Assembly: GCA_030592245.1 (NCBI GenBank)
Contig: JAUVJV010000196.1
Span: 1 to 5,359, forward strand
Direction of reading: 5' to 3'
Source: Candidatus Eiseniibacteriota bacterium
GTDB lineage: Bacteria > Arandabacterota > Arandabacteria > Arandabacterales > Arandabacteraceae
DNA: 5,359 nucleotides
Positions within the stretch are counted from its first letter, which is position 1; every line of letters starts with the position of its first letter. Below are positions 1 to 5,359 of this stretch, piece by piece. A model generated the notes under the pieces. It was not told the origin of the DNA. It saw only the letters and a program-made list of their open reading frames with translations, and made no database searches. The position numbers and the translations under genes are program-made.

Positions 1-310
1 ATTTCTCAACCACCAGGTCCATATGGGAGCCCTTGATCACCCCTATGAACAGGTGAATCTCAGGCTGGGGGCGGCGCTCTTCTTCTATTTTGAGGATCCT
101 GCCGGTCGCCCGTTTACCGCTCACGTCACCGATTTCCACCTTGAAGACAGAGCCTTTGCCATCGGTGGCCCCGACCAGGTCACCCTTTCCCATCCGCAGG
201 CTGGAGACCATGTGCTTGCTCTCATCCTCGGAGAACCTCACCACATCACCTCTCCCGGTCGAGCCGGAGCGAAGATAGAATCTATAGTGTACCTGTGTCT
301 TGCCTTCCAC
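1..310 (-). CDS. rsmE: 16S rRNA (uracil-1498-N3)-methyltransferase RsmE, N-terminal part (cut by window edge)
   Basis: RsmE uses S-adenosylmethionine to methylate N3 of U1498 in 16S rRNA of the small ribosomal subunit. Only the first 103 codons are present; the family is usually about 240-250 residues, so the SPOUT catalytic domain is mostly outside the window. Residues about 8-75 look like the N-terminal PUA-like RNA-binding domain, with FYLR near 11-14, the SKHMVSSLRMGKGDLV segment at 31-46 and a DGKG turn at 50-53. Residues 84-103 begin the SPOUT domain and include KGSHMDLVVEK, matching the family's KGDRMDLVVEKATELG motif. The chosen start is a GTG at 310-308, one base after the dnaJ stop, with a GGGGGA ribosome-binding site at 316-321 inside the end of dnaJ. 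The one-base gap implies translational coupling to dnaJ. Family assignment rests on these motifs only, as the knotted SAM-binding region is not visible. Confidence 0.9.
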   Translation of the reverse strand, partial: MEGKTQVHYRFYLRSGSTGRGDVVRFSEDESKHMVSSLRMGKGDLVGATDGKGSVFKVEIGDVSGKRATGRILKIEEERRPQPEIHLFIGVIKGSHMDLVVEK

Positions 311-311
311 T

Positions 312-1454
312 TTAGTCCCCCAGGAGCTTTCTCAGTTTCTGCAGGAAGCCCCTGCCCGGTTCCAGCTTCTCGCTGTCCCGGAGCTCGGATAGCCGCGTGA
401 GGAGCTCCTTCTCTTCATTAGACGTCTTCGTGGGCACCCAGACTATGACGCGAACCAGCTGATTCCCATTTCCCCTGCCCCGCAGGCGAGACAGGCCTTT
501 TCCGTTCAGAGTGAAGACCTTCTGGGATTGAGTGCCCGATGGTATCTTGAGTTCATAAGGACCGTCAAGGGTCGGCACCTCCAACTTACCGCCGAGCACG
601 GCAAGCGGGTAGCTTATGGGAACATCACAGAAGATGTCGGCACCCTCGCGCTCGAAGATGGCATGCTGTTTGACCTCAATATAGACCAGGAGCGCCCCCG
701 GAGGCCCACCCCTCAGGCCATCATCCCCCTTACCCTCTATGGGAATGTAGTTATCGGAAGATACGCCGGCGGGGATCTTGACCTTGATGGTCTCCTCTGT
801 CTGTACCCTTCCCCTTCCCCTGCACTGCTCGCATGGTTCGGATATCACGCGCCCTTCGCCGCGGCAGTTGTTACAGGTCGACACATTGACCATCTGGCCC
901 AGGATGGTTCGCTGGACCCTGCGGATCTCGCCCTTGCCTCCGCAGGCCGAGCAAGTCTCAAGCGCGGTTCCATCCCTGGCGCCGGTTCCGCGGCAGGCAT
1001 CGCAGGAGACCTGCCGCCTGAACTTGATCCGCTTCTCGGACTCGGCCACGACCTCTTCCAAGGAGAGCGTGACGCTTACCCGAAGATCGTTCCCCTTCCG
1101 GGGACCCGTTCTTCCTCGGCGGCCGCCACCTCCGAAGATCTCATCAAAGGGCCCTCCGAAATCGCGCATGAAAGCTCTCAAGGCATCGCCCAGGTCAAAG
1201 GAAGAGAAGTCGAACCCGAAGCCGGAGCTCCCGATACCGCTGTGGCCGAACTGGTCATAGCGCTGCCTGGCAGCCGGGTCCCTCAGGACTTCATAAGCCT
1301 CGGTCGCTTCCTTGAACTTGACCTCGGCCGTTTCATCGTCCGGGTTCTTGTCGGGATGGTACTTGAGCGCCAGCTGACGGTATGCCTTCTTTATGTCAGT
1401 TTCGGTTGCGCCGCGCCCGACCCCCAGAACCTCATAGTAGTCACGCTTCTGCAT
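312..1454 (-). CDS. dnaJ: Chaperone protein DnaJ (Hsp40, type I)
   Basis: Cytoplasmic J-protein that delivers unfolded clients to DnaK and stimulates its ATPase. The 380 residues carry the full type I layout. The J domain (about 5-70) has the catalytic HPD tripeptide at 33-35. A Gly/Phe-rich linker runs from about 70 to 118. The zinc-binding domain has four CxxCxGxG repeats at 151-158, 168-175, 194-201 and 208-215, all cysteines intact. The C-terminal client-binding beta domains follow, with the conserved IPAGV and VPTLDG segments. Length is normal for the family. The ATG at 1454-1452 lies six bases after the dnaK stop. The nearest Shine-Dalgarno-like GAGG overlaps the dnaK TGA and sits only four bases from the ATG, so coupling to dnaK translation is likely. 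No terminator separates it from dnaK or rsmE. Confidence 0.98.
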   Translation of the reverse strand: MQKRDYYEVLGVGRGATETDIKKAYRQLALKYHPDKNPDDETAEVKFKEATEAYEVLRDPAARQRYDQFGHSGIGSSGFGFDFSSFDLGDALRAFMRDFGGPFDEIFGGGGRRGRTGPRKGNDLRVSVTLSLEEVVAESEKRIKFRRQVSCDACRGTGARDGTALETCSACGGKGEIRRVQRTILGQMVNVSTCNNCRGEGRVISEPCEQCRGRGRVQTEETIKVKIPAGVSSDNYIPIEGKGDDGLRGGPPGALLVYIEVKQHAIFEREGADIFCDVPISYPLAVLGGKLEVPTLDGPYELKIPSGTQSQKVFTLNGKGLSRLRGRGNGNQLVRVIVWVPTKTSNEEKELLTRLSELRDSEKLEPGRGFLQKLRKLLGD

Positions 1455-1460
1455 TTATCC

Positions 1461-3080
1461 TCACGACTTTCCTTTATTCTCGGTGTCCTCATCCACGACC
1501 TGGTAATCCGCGTCCACCGCCTCTTCGCCCTCACCCTCGGCCTTCCCACTCTCCTCCTGCTTCTTGTCTTCCCCGGGCTCCTCCTGCCCGGAAGGCTGCT
1601 CGGAGGCCTGCCCGGAAGGCTGCTCGGAGGCTGCCTTGTAGAGGGCCTCGGCAATCTTCGAGTAGCTCCCCGAGAGGGCCTCGGTCCTGGTCTTGATGGC
1701 GTCCGCATCATCCGCATCGATAACGCCCTTTAGGTCCACGATGGCTTCCTCAACCGGCTTCCTGTCGGTTTCGGAGACCTTGTCTCCGTGCTCCTTCAGG
1801 GACTTCTCTATAGTATAGATAAGATTATCCGCACTGTTCCGGGCCTCGACCAGGGCGCGTTTCTTCTTGTCCTCCTCGGAGTGCTCCTCGGCGCTGTTTA
1901 CCATCCCGTCGATCTCATCATCAGACAATCCGCTGGATGCCTGGACGACGATCTTCTGCTCCTTGCCGGTGGCGCGGTCTCTGGCGGAAACATGCACGAT
2001 GCCGTTGGCATCGATGTCGAAAGCCACGTCGATCTGGGGCATGCCCCGGGGCGCCGGAGGGATTCCCACCAGGTCGAAGCGGCCGAGCGTCCGGTTGTCA
2101 TTCGCCATCTCACGCTCACCCTGCAACACCCTTATGGTGACCTCGGTCTGGCTGTCCGCGGCGGTGGAGAATACCTGGGATTTCTTGGTGGGGATGGTGG
2201 TATTGCGTTCGATTATGCGCGTCATCACCCCACCCAGGGATTCGATTCCCAGCGAGAGAGGTGTGACATCCAGGAGCACCACGTCCTTTACGTCTCCTGC
2301 GAGCACGCCGGCCTGGATGGCGGCCCCGACAGCCACGACCTCGTCGGGATTGACACCCTTGTGCGCCTCCTTGCCGAAGATGCTCTTCACGGTCTCCTGC
2401 ACCAGGGGCATGCGGGTGGAGCCACCCACCAGGATCACCTCGTCTATCTCCTCCGGCTTAAGTCCCGCATCATTCAGGGCCTGTCTGCACGGGCCGACTG
2501 TCCTGTCGACAAGGGAGCCCGTCAGCTGCTCGAGCTTCGATCTTGAAAGTGTCAGGTCCAGGTGCTTGGGTCCTTCGGCATTCGCGGAAACAAACGGCAG
2601 GTTGATGGAGGTCTCCAGCGTGGTGGAAAGCTCACACTTAGCCTTCTCGCAGGCTTCCTTGAGTCGCTGAAGCGCCATCCGGTCCTTCCTGAGATCGATT
2701 CCCTCACGCTTCATGAACTCCTCGGCGACATGGTCGATGATTCGCTGGTCGAAGTCGTCGCCTCCTAGGTGGGTATCCCCGCTGGTCGATCTCACTTCGA
2801 ACACTCCCTCGCCGATCTCCAGGATCGAGATGTCGAAGGTGCCGCCGCCGAGGTCATAGACGGCTATCTTCTCATCCGTCTTCTTCTCCAGGCCATAGGC
2901 CAGCGAAGCCGCGGTGGGCTCGTTTATGATCCGCAAGACCTCCAGGCCGGCGATCCTCCCGGCATCCTTGGTGGCCTGGCGCTGTGAGTCATTGAAATAG
3001 GCAGGCACCGTAACGACCGCCTGCTTCACCTCCTCGCCCAGATAGTCCTCGGCCGCCGCCTTAAGCTCCTGGAGCACCAT
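1461..3080 (-). CDS. dnaK: DnaK C-terminal fragment (frame after the frameshift)
   Basis: This 539-residue frame carries residues 116-654 of DnaK: the rest of the nucleotide-binding domain (VPAYFND, INEPTAA, DLGGGTFD), the hydrophobic linker, the substrate-binding beta domain, the lid and the acidic tail. The first in-frame ATG (3080-3078) corresponds to an internal methionine in the middle of a conserved helix (the PPEISAMVL region). I see no ribosome-binding site before it, so it is unlikely to be a genuine start. The true reading continues upstream in the same frame through GKDYAPPEISA and then joins the N-terminal frame at the G run. The fragment lacks the phosphate-1 loop needed for ATP binding. 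Confidence 0.8.
   Translation of the reverse strand: MVLQELKAAAEDYLGEEVKQAVVTVPAYFNDSQRQATKDAGRIAGLEVLRIINEPTAASLAYGLEKKTDEKIAVYDLGGGTFDISILEIGEGVFEVRSTSGDTHLGGDDFDQRIIDHVAEEFMKREGIDLRKDRMALQRLKEACEKAKCELSTTLETSINLPFVSANAEGPKHLDLTLSRSKLEQLTGSLVDRTVGPCRQALNDAGLKPEEIDEVILVGGSTRMPLVQETVKSIFGKEAHKGVNPDEVVAVGAAIQAGVLAGDVKDVVLLDVTPLSLGIESLGGVMTRIIERNTTIPTKKSQVFSTAADSQTEVTIRVLQGEREMANDNRTLGRFDLVGIPPAPRGMPQIDVAFDIDANGIVHVSARDRATGKEQKIVVQASSGLSDDEIDGMVNSAEEHSEEDKKKRALVEARNSADNLIYTIEKSLKEHGDKVSETDRKPVEEAIVDLKGVIDADDADAIKTRTEALSGSYSKIAEALYKAASEQPSGQASEQPSGQEEPGEDKKQEESGKAEGEGEEAVDADYQVVDEDTENKGKS
1583..1630 (-). repeat. Perfect 24-bp tandem duplication in the dnaK tail
   Basis: Two identical 24-base units lie head to tail at 1583-1606 and 1607-1630. 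The period is a multiple of three, so the reading frame is kept and the octapeptide unit ASEQPSGQ appears twice in a row in the DnaK tail (about residues 599-614). The tail after the helical lid is disordered in Hsp70 proteins and variable in length, so a copy gain there is easily tolerated. It probably arose by replication slippage. Confidence 0.9.
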
Positions 3081-3426
3081 TGCCGAGATCTCGGGCGGGG
3101 CATAATCCTTGCCCCAGGATCGCGATCCTCACATCACCATTGGAGGCCTGTGTAACCTCGTAAGGGACGATCTTGGACTCTTCCGGAACCTCTTTGAAGC
3201 GCCTGCCCATGAAGCGCTTGATCGAGAAGACTGTGTTTTCCGGATTGGTTATGGCCTGACGCTTGGCCACCAGGCCCGCCAGGCGCTCTCCCGATTTCGC
3301 GAAAGCCACGACCGAAGGGGAGGTTCGGCCGCCTTCCCGGTTGGGTATGACCTTGGGTTCACCACCCTCCATGACGGCCACGCAGGAGTTCGTGGTGCCG
3401 AGGTCTATGCCGATTACCTTCCCCAT
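3061..3426 (-). CDS. dnaK: DnaK N-terminal fragment (frame before the frameshift)
   Basis: This is the part of dnaK that is translated as written: 121 residues starting at the ATG with a good ribosome-binding site. Residues 1-105 match the first lobe of the Hsp70 nucleotide-binding domain, including the GTT phosphate loop at 10-12 and the conserved KRQAITNPENTVFSIKRFMGRRF stretch (55-77). Residues 106-121 (QGLCP...GAPGA) are out-of-frame sequence followed by TAA. Alone it lacks the phosphate-2 loop, the linker and the substrate-binding domain, so it could not act as a chaperone. It should be read together with the 3' part. Confidence 0.8.
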   Translation of the reverse strand: MGKVIGIDLGTTNSCVAVMEGGEPKVIPNREGGRTSPSVVAFAKSGERLAGLVAKRQAITNPENTVFSIKRFMGRRFKEVPEESKIVPYEVTQASNGDVRIAILGQGLCPARDLGNGAPGA

Positions 3427-3450
3427 TGTGTTCCCCTTTCGTGGAGCTGA

Positions 3451-4050
3451 TTACTTCGAGACGACGACTTTGCTGGGCCTTATCACGCGGCCGTCCAGCA
3501 TATAGCCTTTCTGAACTTCCTCAACCACCTTGTCCGACTCGTGCCCTTCCTTCTCGAGCGCCATCACGGCCTCATGGTAGTTGGGATCAAAGGGCTCACC
3601 CAGGCACACGATGGGGCACAAACCCTCCTTCGTGAGAATGCCCTTGAGGTGGTCGTATATGAGCTCCATTCCCTTCTTGAACCCATCAAAGTCCTCGCTC
3701 TCCGATGCGGCATCCAGGGCCCTTTCGATATTGTCCACGACATCGAGCAGCCGCTTGATGAGATCCTCATTGGCACACTTGGTAAGCTGCGCTCTTTCCC
3801 TGGTCACCCGCTTCCGGTAATTATCGAAATCTGCAAGGCCTCGCAGGAACTTATCCTTGGTTTCCTCGAGTTCGACCTGCACCCTGTCGAGCTCTTCAGA
3901 TAGGGTATCCAGCTCGGCCACCAGTTCCTTGCTGGACGCCTCGTGCCTGCGGTTGCGATGCTCTTCCGGCTTCGCGTCCGCAGCCTGGGGCTCATCCCCA
4001 CTCTTCATCTCAATCTCGCGTTCCTCGTCACTCTTATCTTTGGACATCAC
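3451..4050 (-). CDS. grpE: Nucleotide exchange factor GrpE
   Basis: GrpE is the cytoplasmic dimeric exchange factor that releases ADP from DnaK. The 199 residues have the family layout. A charged, probably disordered N-terminus covers 1-40. A long coiled-coil helix (about 41-95) follows, ending in the conserved FDNYRKRVTRER segment (75-86). A helical region (95-145) comes next, then the C-terminal beta domain with GEPFDPNYHEAV (151-162) and the closing GYMLDGRVIRPSKVVVS (182-198). The start is ambiguous by one codon: GTG at 4050-4048 or ATG at 4047-4045. The AGGAGG at 4062-4067 is 11 bases from the GTG and 14 from the ATG, which slightly favours GTG. It begins 16 bases after hrcA and ends 24 bases before dnaK, so it belongs to the same transcript. 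Confidence 0.97.
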   Translation of the reverse strand: MMSKDKSDEEREIEMKSGDEPQAADAKPEEHRNRRHEASSKELVAELDTLSEELDRVQVELEETKDKFLRGLADFDNYRKRVTRERAQLTKCANEDLIKRLLDVVDNIERALDAASESEDFDGFKKGMELIYDHLKGILTKEGLCPIVCLGEPFDPNYHEAVMALEKEGHESDKVVEEVQKGYMLDGRVIRPSKVVVSK

Positions 4051-4061
4051 CTTTCAGTTTT

Positions 4062-4067
4062 CCTCCT
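4062..4067 (-). promoter_or_regulatory. grpE ribosome-binding site overlapping the hrcA stop codon
   Basis: A full AGGAGG Shine-Dalgarno sequence shares its first base with the last base of the hrcA TGA stop (4067-4069). A ribosome terminating on hrcA would therefore sit on the grpE ribosome-binding site, which suggests translational coupling. The site decides between the two neighbouring grpE starts only weakly: the spacer is 11 bases to GTG and 14 to ATG. Confidence 0.8.
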
Positions 4068-5080
4068 CACTTGGCCAGGAAACGGGTCAGCTCAGATGAA
4101 GTGTATTCCACCAGCGCGGTGAACCGGGAGTACTCCATCCTCAAGGGTCCGATTATGCCTACCGCACCCATACTGTCTCCGATCCTATAAGTAGAGCGGA
4201 TTATACTGCATGATCTCATTGGAGTGTAAACATTCTCACTTCCTATGCGCACGGTCGCGCCGGTCTCATCCTCGTCCGACAAAAGGAGCCTGGTCACGGT
4301 GTCCTTGCTTTCAAGCACCTCAAGCAGCAACCCTGCCTGTGCCATGTTTTCCATGGCAGATACCAGGTTACCCGTGCCGGTGACGTGAACGCCGTGGTCG
4401 GCCGACTTAAGGACACTGATGAGGTGGTGCCGTATGGAGCCTGCCAGACCACCGCTGGCGGCATCCGAGCGGGATCCTTTACGGAGCGCTCCGGTCGCCT
4501 GCCGGGTGTCCTTCCCCACCAGGCCGACGGCGATCTTACCCAACAGCCTGGAAGCCTCCCTTCGCTCTTCATCTGAACCCAGACTGAGCGAAAGCGTCCG
4601 CTCACCTCCAGGTTCGACGTTCACTCTTACGATCATCCCGCGCCGCCCCACCGCCGAGGTCTCAACCCGGGTGATCACCCCATGCACTGCCCTTGGCAGA
4701 ATGGCGACACCAGCCTGATGGGACAGTGTTTCAAGACTCCTGCACAGGTGCTCGAGGACCTCCTCCAGTGATGGTGCCGCCCTCATCGCCCTTCTGATCG
4801 ACCTGGCATCGGACTTACTCACAGGGGCCCTCTTCATCAGGCGATCCACGAAGAGGCGGTACCCCTTCTCAGTCGGAACCCGCCCGGCAGACGTGTGAGG
4901 CTTTCTTAAGAGACCGAGATCCTCAAGGCTTGCCATGAGACTCCGAATACTGGCGGGACTGAGTCCGATGCGGAATCTGCCGCAGAGAAACCTTGACCCC
5001 ACCGGCTGGCCGGTGCGGATATAGGCTGTGACCACAGCTTCATGGACCCTGGTAAGCCTGTCATCGATCGGAGCTCGCAT
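4067..5080 (-). CDS. hrcA: Heat-inducible transcription repressor HrcA
   Basis: HrcA is the repressor of class I heat-shock genes. It binds the CIRCE inverted repeat as a dimer, and in the family its folding depends on GroEL, which makes it a chaperone-availability sensor. From the ATG at 5080-5078 the protein is 337 residues, typical for the family. An N-terminal winged helix-turn-helix (about 5-80) includes TGQPVGSR (23-30), the recognition region LSPASIRSLMASLEDLGLL (40-58) and the wing PHTSAGRVPTEKGYRLFVD (61-79). A GAF-like and dimerisation region follows. The C-terminal signature is GIIGPLRMEYSRFTALVEYTS (308-328). A longer start at TTG 5134 is possible in frame but would place the CIRCE and -10 box inside the gene. 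The ATG has a GAGG ribosome-binding site eight bases upstream, directly abutting the CIRCE. A GTG immediately before the ATG cannot be excluded. First gene of the operon, so it is autoregulated. Confidence 0.96.
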   Translation of the reverse strand: MRAPIDDRLTRVHEAVVTAYIRTGQPVGSRFLCGRFRIGLSPASIRSLMASLEDLGLLRKPHTSAGRVPTEKGYRLFVDRLMKRAPVSKSDARSIRRAMRAAPSLEEVLEHLCRSLETLSHQAGVAILPRAVHGVITRVETSAVGRRGMIVRVNVEPGGERTLSLSLGSDEERREASRLLGKIAVGLVGKDTRQATGALRKGSRSDAASGGLAGSIRHHLISVLKSADHGVHVTGTGNLVSAMENMAQAGLLLEVLESKDTVTRLLLSDEDETGATVRIGSENVYTPMRSCSIIRSTYRIGDSMGAVGIIGPLRMEYSRFTALVEYTSSELTRFLAK

Positions 5081-5092
5081 CACCCTGTCCTC

Positions 5093-5119
5093 TTGGCACT
5101 CGCAATACCGGAGTGCCAG
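5093..5119 (-). promoter_or_regulatory. CIRCE operator (HrcA binding site)
   Basis: On the minus strand CTGGCACTC, a nine-base spacer and GAGTGCCAA form an inverted repeat. It matches the CIRCE consensus TTAGCACTC-N9-GAGTGCTAA in spacing and in most arm positions. Eight of nine arm pairs are complementary; only the outermost pair (C/A) is mismatched. The compensating G/C change at the third position (AG to GG, CT to CC) keeps the symmetry. It lies at the predicted transcription start and touches the hrcA ribosome-binding site, as expected for repression of the hrcA operon and possibly for effects on its mRNA leader. Confidence 0.94.
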
Positions 5120-5122
5120 CAC

Positions 5123-5151
5123 AAGGTACAACAACCCCCCTGCTGTGTCAA
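5123..5151 (-). promoter_or_regulatory. Predicted housekeeping-sigma promoter of the hrcA-grpE-dnaK-dnaJ-rsmE operon
   Basis: A perfect -35 box TTGACA (5146-5151) is followed after exactly 17 bases by TACCTT (5123-5128), which matches the TATAAT consensus at three positions including the first two and the last. The expected transcription start, about seven bases further on, falls near 5116, inside the first CIRCE arm. This is the arrangement typical of HrcA-controlled promoters. The spacer contains a run of six G residues (5135-5140). The weak -10 box makes its exact position a prediction. Confidence 0.72.
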
Positions 5152-5196
5152 GCAGCCAGTGGGATCAGCCTGTCAGGGGCGCGGGCGAGACAAGAA

Positions 5197-5223
5197 GAGA
5201 GCCCGCCGGAAAGGCGGGCTCTC
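5197..5223 (-). terminator. Intrinsic terminator of the gene upstream of hrcA
   Basis: An 11-bp perfect GC-rich stem (GAGAGCCCGCC paired with GGCGGGCTCTC) closes a five-base loop. On the minus strand it is followed by TTCTTGTC, a moderately U-rich tract. It starts 27 bases after the stop of the FlgD-like gene and lies upstream of the heat-shock promoter, so it separates the two transcription units. The plus-strand flank also has some T residues but no gene ends there. Confidence 0.86.
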
Positions 5224-5250
5224 CCTCAAACTTGAAGATGTAAAGGCCCT

Positions 5251-5359
5251 CTACTGCACCTTGATCACCTTGCTGACTGTCTCCTTGCCATCACAACACT
5301 GGACTCTGCAGAAGTAGACTCCGGCCGGAGATCCATCTCCGTCCCAGGCCACTGTGTGA
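5251..5359 (-). CDS. C-terminal end of a protein with a FlgD-like / sorting-type beta-sandwich tail (cut by window edge)
   Basis: Only the last 35 residues and the TAG stop (5253-5251) are in the window. The sequence runs HTVAWDGDGSPAGVYFCRVQ, then CCDGKETVSKVIKVQ. The WDG...GVYF.R......KVIKV pattern is the hallmark of the last strands of FlgD Ig-like and type A (type IX secretion) sorting-like C-terminal domains, where a short basic/hydrophobic strand ends the protein. Such tails usually sit on large secreted proteases, hydrolases or repeat proteins; the N-terminal part and so the actual function are unknown. Three cysteines occur within six residues of each other (FCRVQCC), which is unusual for this tail. 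It is followed by its own terminator and appears unrelated to the heat-shock operon. Confidence 0.65.
   Translation of the reverse strand, partial: HTVAWDGDGSPAGVYFCRVQCCDGKETVSKVIKVQ

Larger units (their letters stand above)
1461..3426 (-). pseudogene. dnaK: Chaperone protein DnaK (Hsp70), interrupted by a one-base frameshift
   Basis: DnaK is the ATP-driven Hsp70 chaperone that works with DnaJ and GrpE in the cytoplasm. Removing one base from the four-base run at 3112-3115 gives a continuous 654-residue protein. That protein has the phosphate-1 loop IDLGTTNSCVAV at 7-18, the VPAYFND segment, the phosphate-2 DLGGGTFD at 191-198, the interdomain linker DVVLLDVTPLSLG at 381-393, the beta substrate-binding domain, the helical lid, and a Gln/Glu-rich acidic tail (598-654) with VDADYQVVDED near its end. 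As written, frame 0 reads through Gly105, then 16 unrelated residues, then TAA. The start ATG at 3426-3424 has an AAGGGG ribosome-binding site six bases upstream and begins 24 bases after grpE. Conservation is continuous on both sides of the lesion, which points to a very recent mutation or a sequence error. The tail is longer than in typical 605-640 residue family members. Confidence 0.93.

Noticed and set aside
528..1733. Long plus-strand open frame (401 codons) across dnaJ and the 3' end of dnaK
   Set aside because: It is antisense to two genes with full motif support. Its product is low-complexity Leu/Gly/Pro-rich with no recognisable domain. Long antisense frames are common opposite G+C-rich genes.
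1788..2670. Two overlapping plus-strand open frames (252 and 267 codons) opposite dnaK
   Set aside because: They are antisense shadows of the conserved Hsp70 coding sequence, with no family resemblance, and they overlap each other in different frames.
3061..3426. Natural two-subunit (split) DnaK
   Set aside because: The N-terminal piece ends in out-of-frame residues, the C-terminal piece has no plausible start signal, and the break falls in a conserved strand-loop of the nucleotide-binding domain. One base explains everything.
4340..4358. Seven-base inverted repeat TGCCATG / CATGGCA with a TTTTC loop
   Set aside because: It lies inside hrcA and encodes a conserved-looking AMENMA segment. 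The stem is short and without a U tract, so it is probably a coincidence of codons.
5081..5134. N-terminal extension of hrcA from a TTG at 5134
   Set aside because: The extension would contain the -10 box and the CIRCE. It is not similar to HrcA N-termini, and the ATG at 5080 has its own ribosome-binding site.
5120..5196. A sigma-32-type heat-shock promoter upstream of hrcA
   Set aside because: I found no CTTGAA-like -35 with a CCCCAT-like -10. The TTGACA promoter plus CIRCE explains heat control.
5042..5317. Plus-strand open frame of 91 codons spanning the hrcA 5' end and the intergenic region
   Set aside because: It runs across the promoter, CIRCE and terminator and has no ribosome-binding site or family similarity that I can see.

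Overview
The window holds one bacterial heat-shock (class I chaperone) operon, read entirely on the minus strand, with the end of an unrelated gene upstream and the start of an rRNA methyltransferase gene downstream. In transcription order (right to left) it contains: the 3' end of a gene for a probably secreted or surface protein with a FlgD-like / type A sorting-like C-terminal domain (5251-5359); a strong intrinsic terminator (5197-5223); a promoter with a perfect -35 box overlapping a CIRCE operator (5093-5151); then hrcA (4067-5080), grpE (3451-4050), dnaK (1461-3426), dnaJ (312-1454) and the first 103 codons of rsmE (1-310). The intergenic gaps inside the operon are 16, 24, 6 and 1 bases, so the five genes are almost certainly co-transcribed.

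The genes form one regulatory and functional unit. HrcA represses the operon by binding CIRCE. DnaK (Hsp70), its J-protein DnaJ and its nucleotide-exchange factor GrpE make up the folding machine. RsmE modifies 16S rRNA and is a frequent passenger at the end of such operons. The usual intervening prmA is absent here.

The main anomaly is in dnaK. The reading frame is broken by one extra base in a G4 run (C4 on the plus strand, 3112-3115). This yields a 121-residue N-terminal piece and a 539-residue C-terminal piece. Removing one base restores a 654-residue DnaK in which every expected motif is present. A sequencing or assembly indel is the simplest explanation; a real mutation or +1 recoding is less likely. 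The DnaK tail also carries a perfect 24-bp tandem duplication.

The organism is a bacterium with fairly high G+C. The HrcA/CIRCE control excludes a purely sigma-32 enterobacterial arrangement. The FlgD-like C-terminal tail on the upstream gene hints at the Fibrobacterota-Chlorobiota-Bacteroidota group or allied candidate phyla, but this is a weak inference from 35 residues. I see no mobile element, CRISPR array, tRNA or rRNA. Apart from the dnaK lesion this is an ordinary housekeeping locus, and I found no convincing undescribed system.
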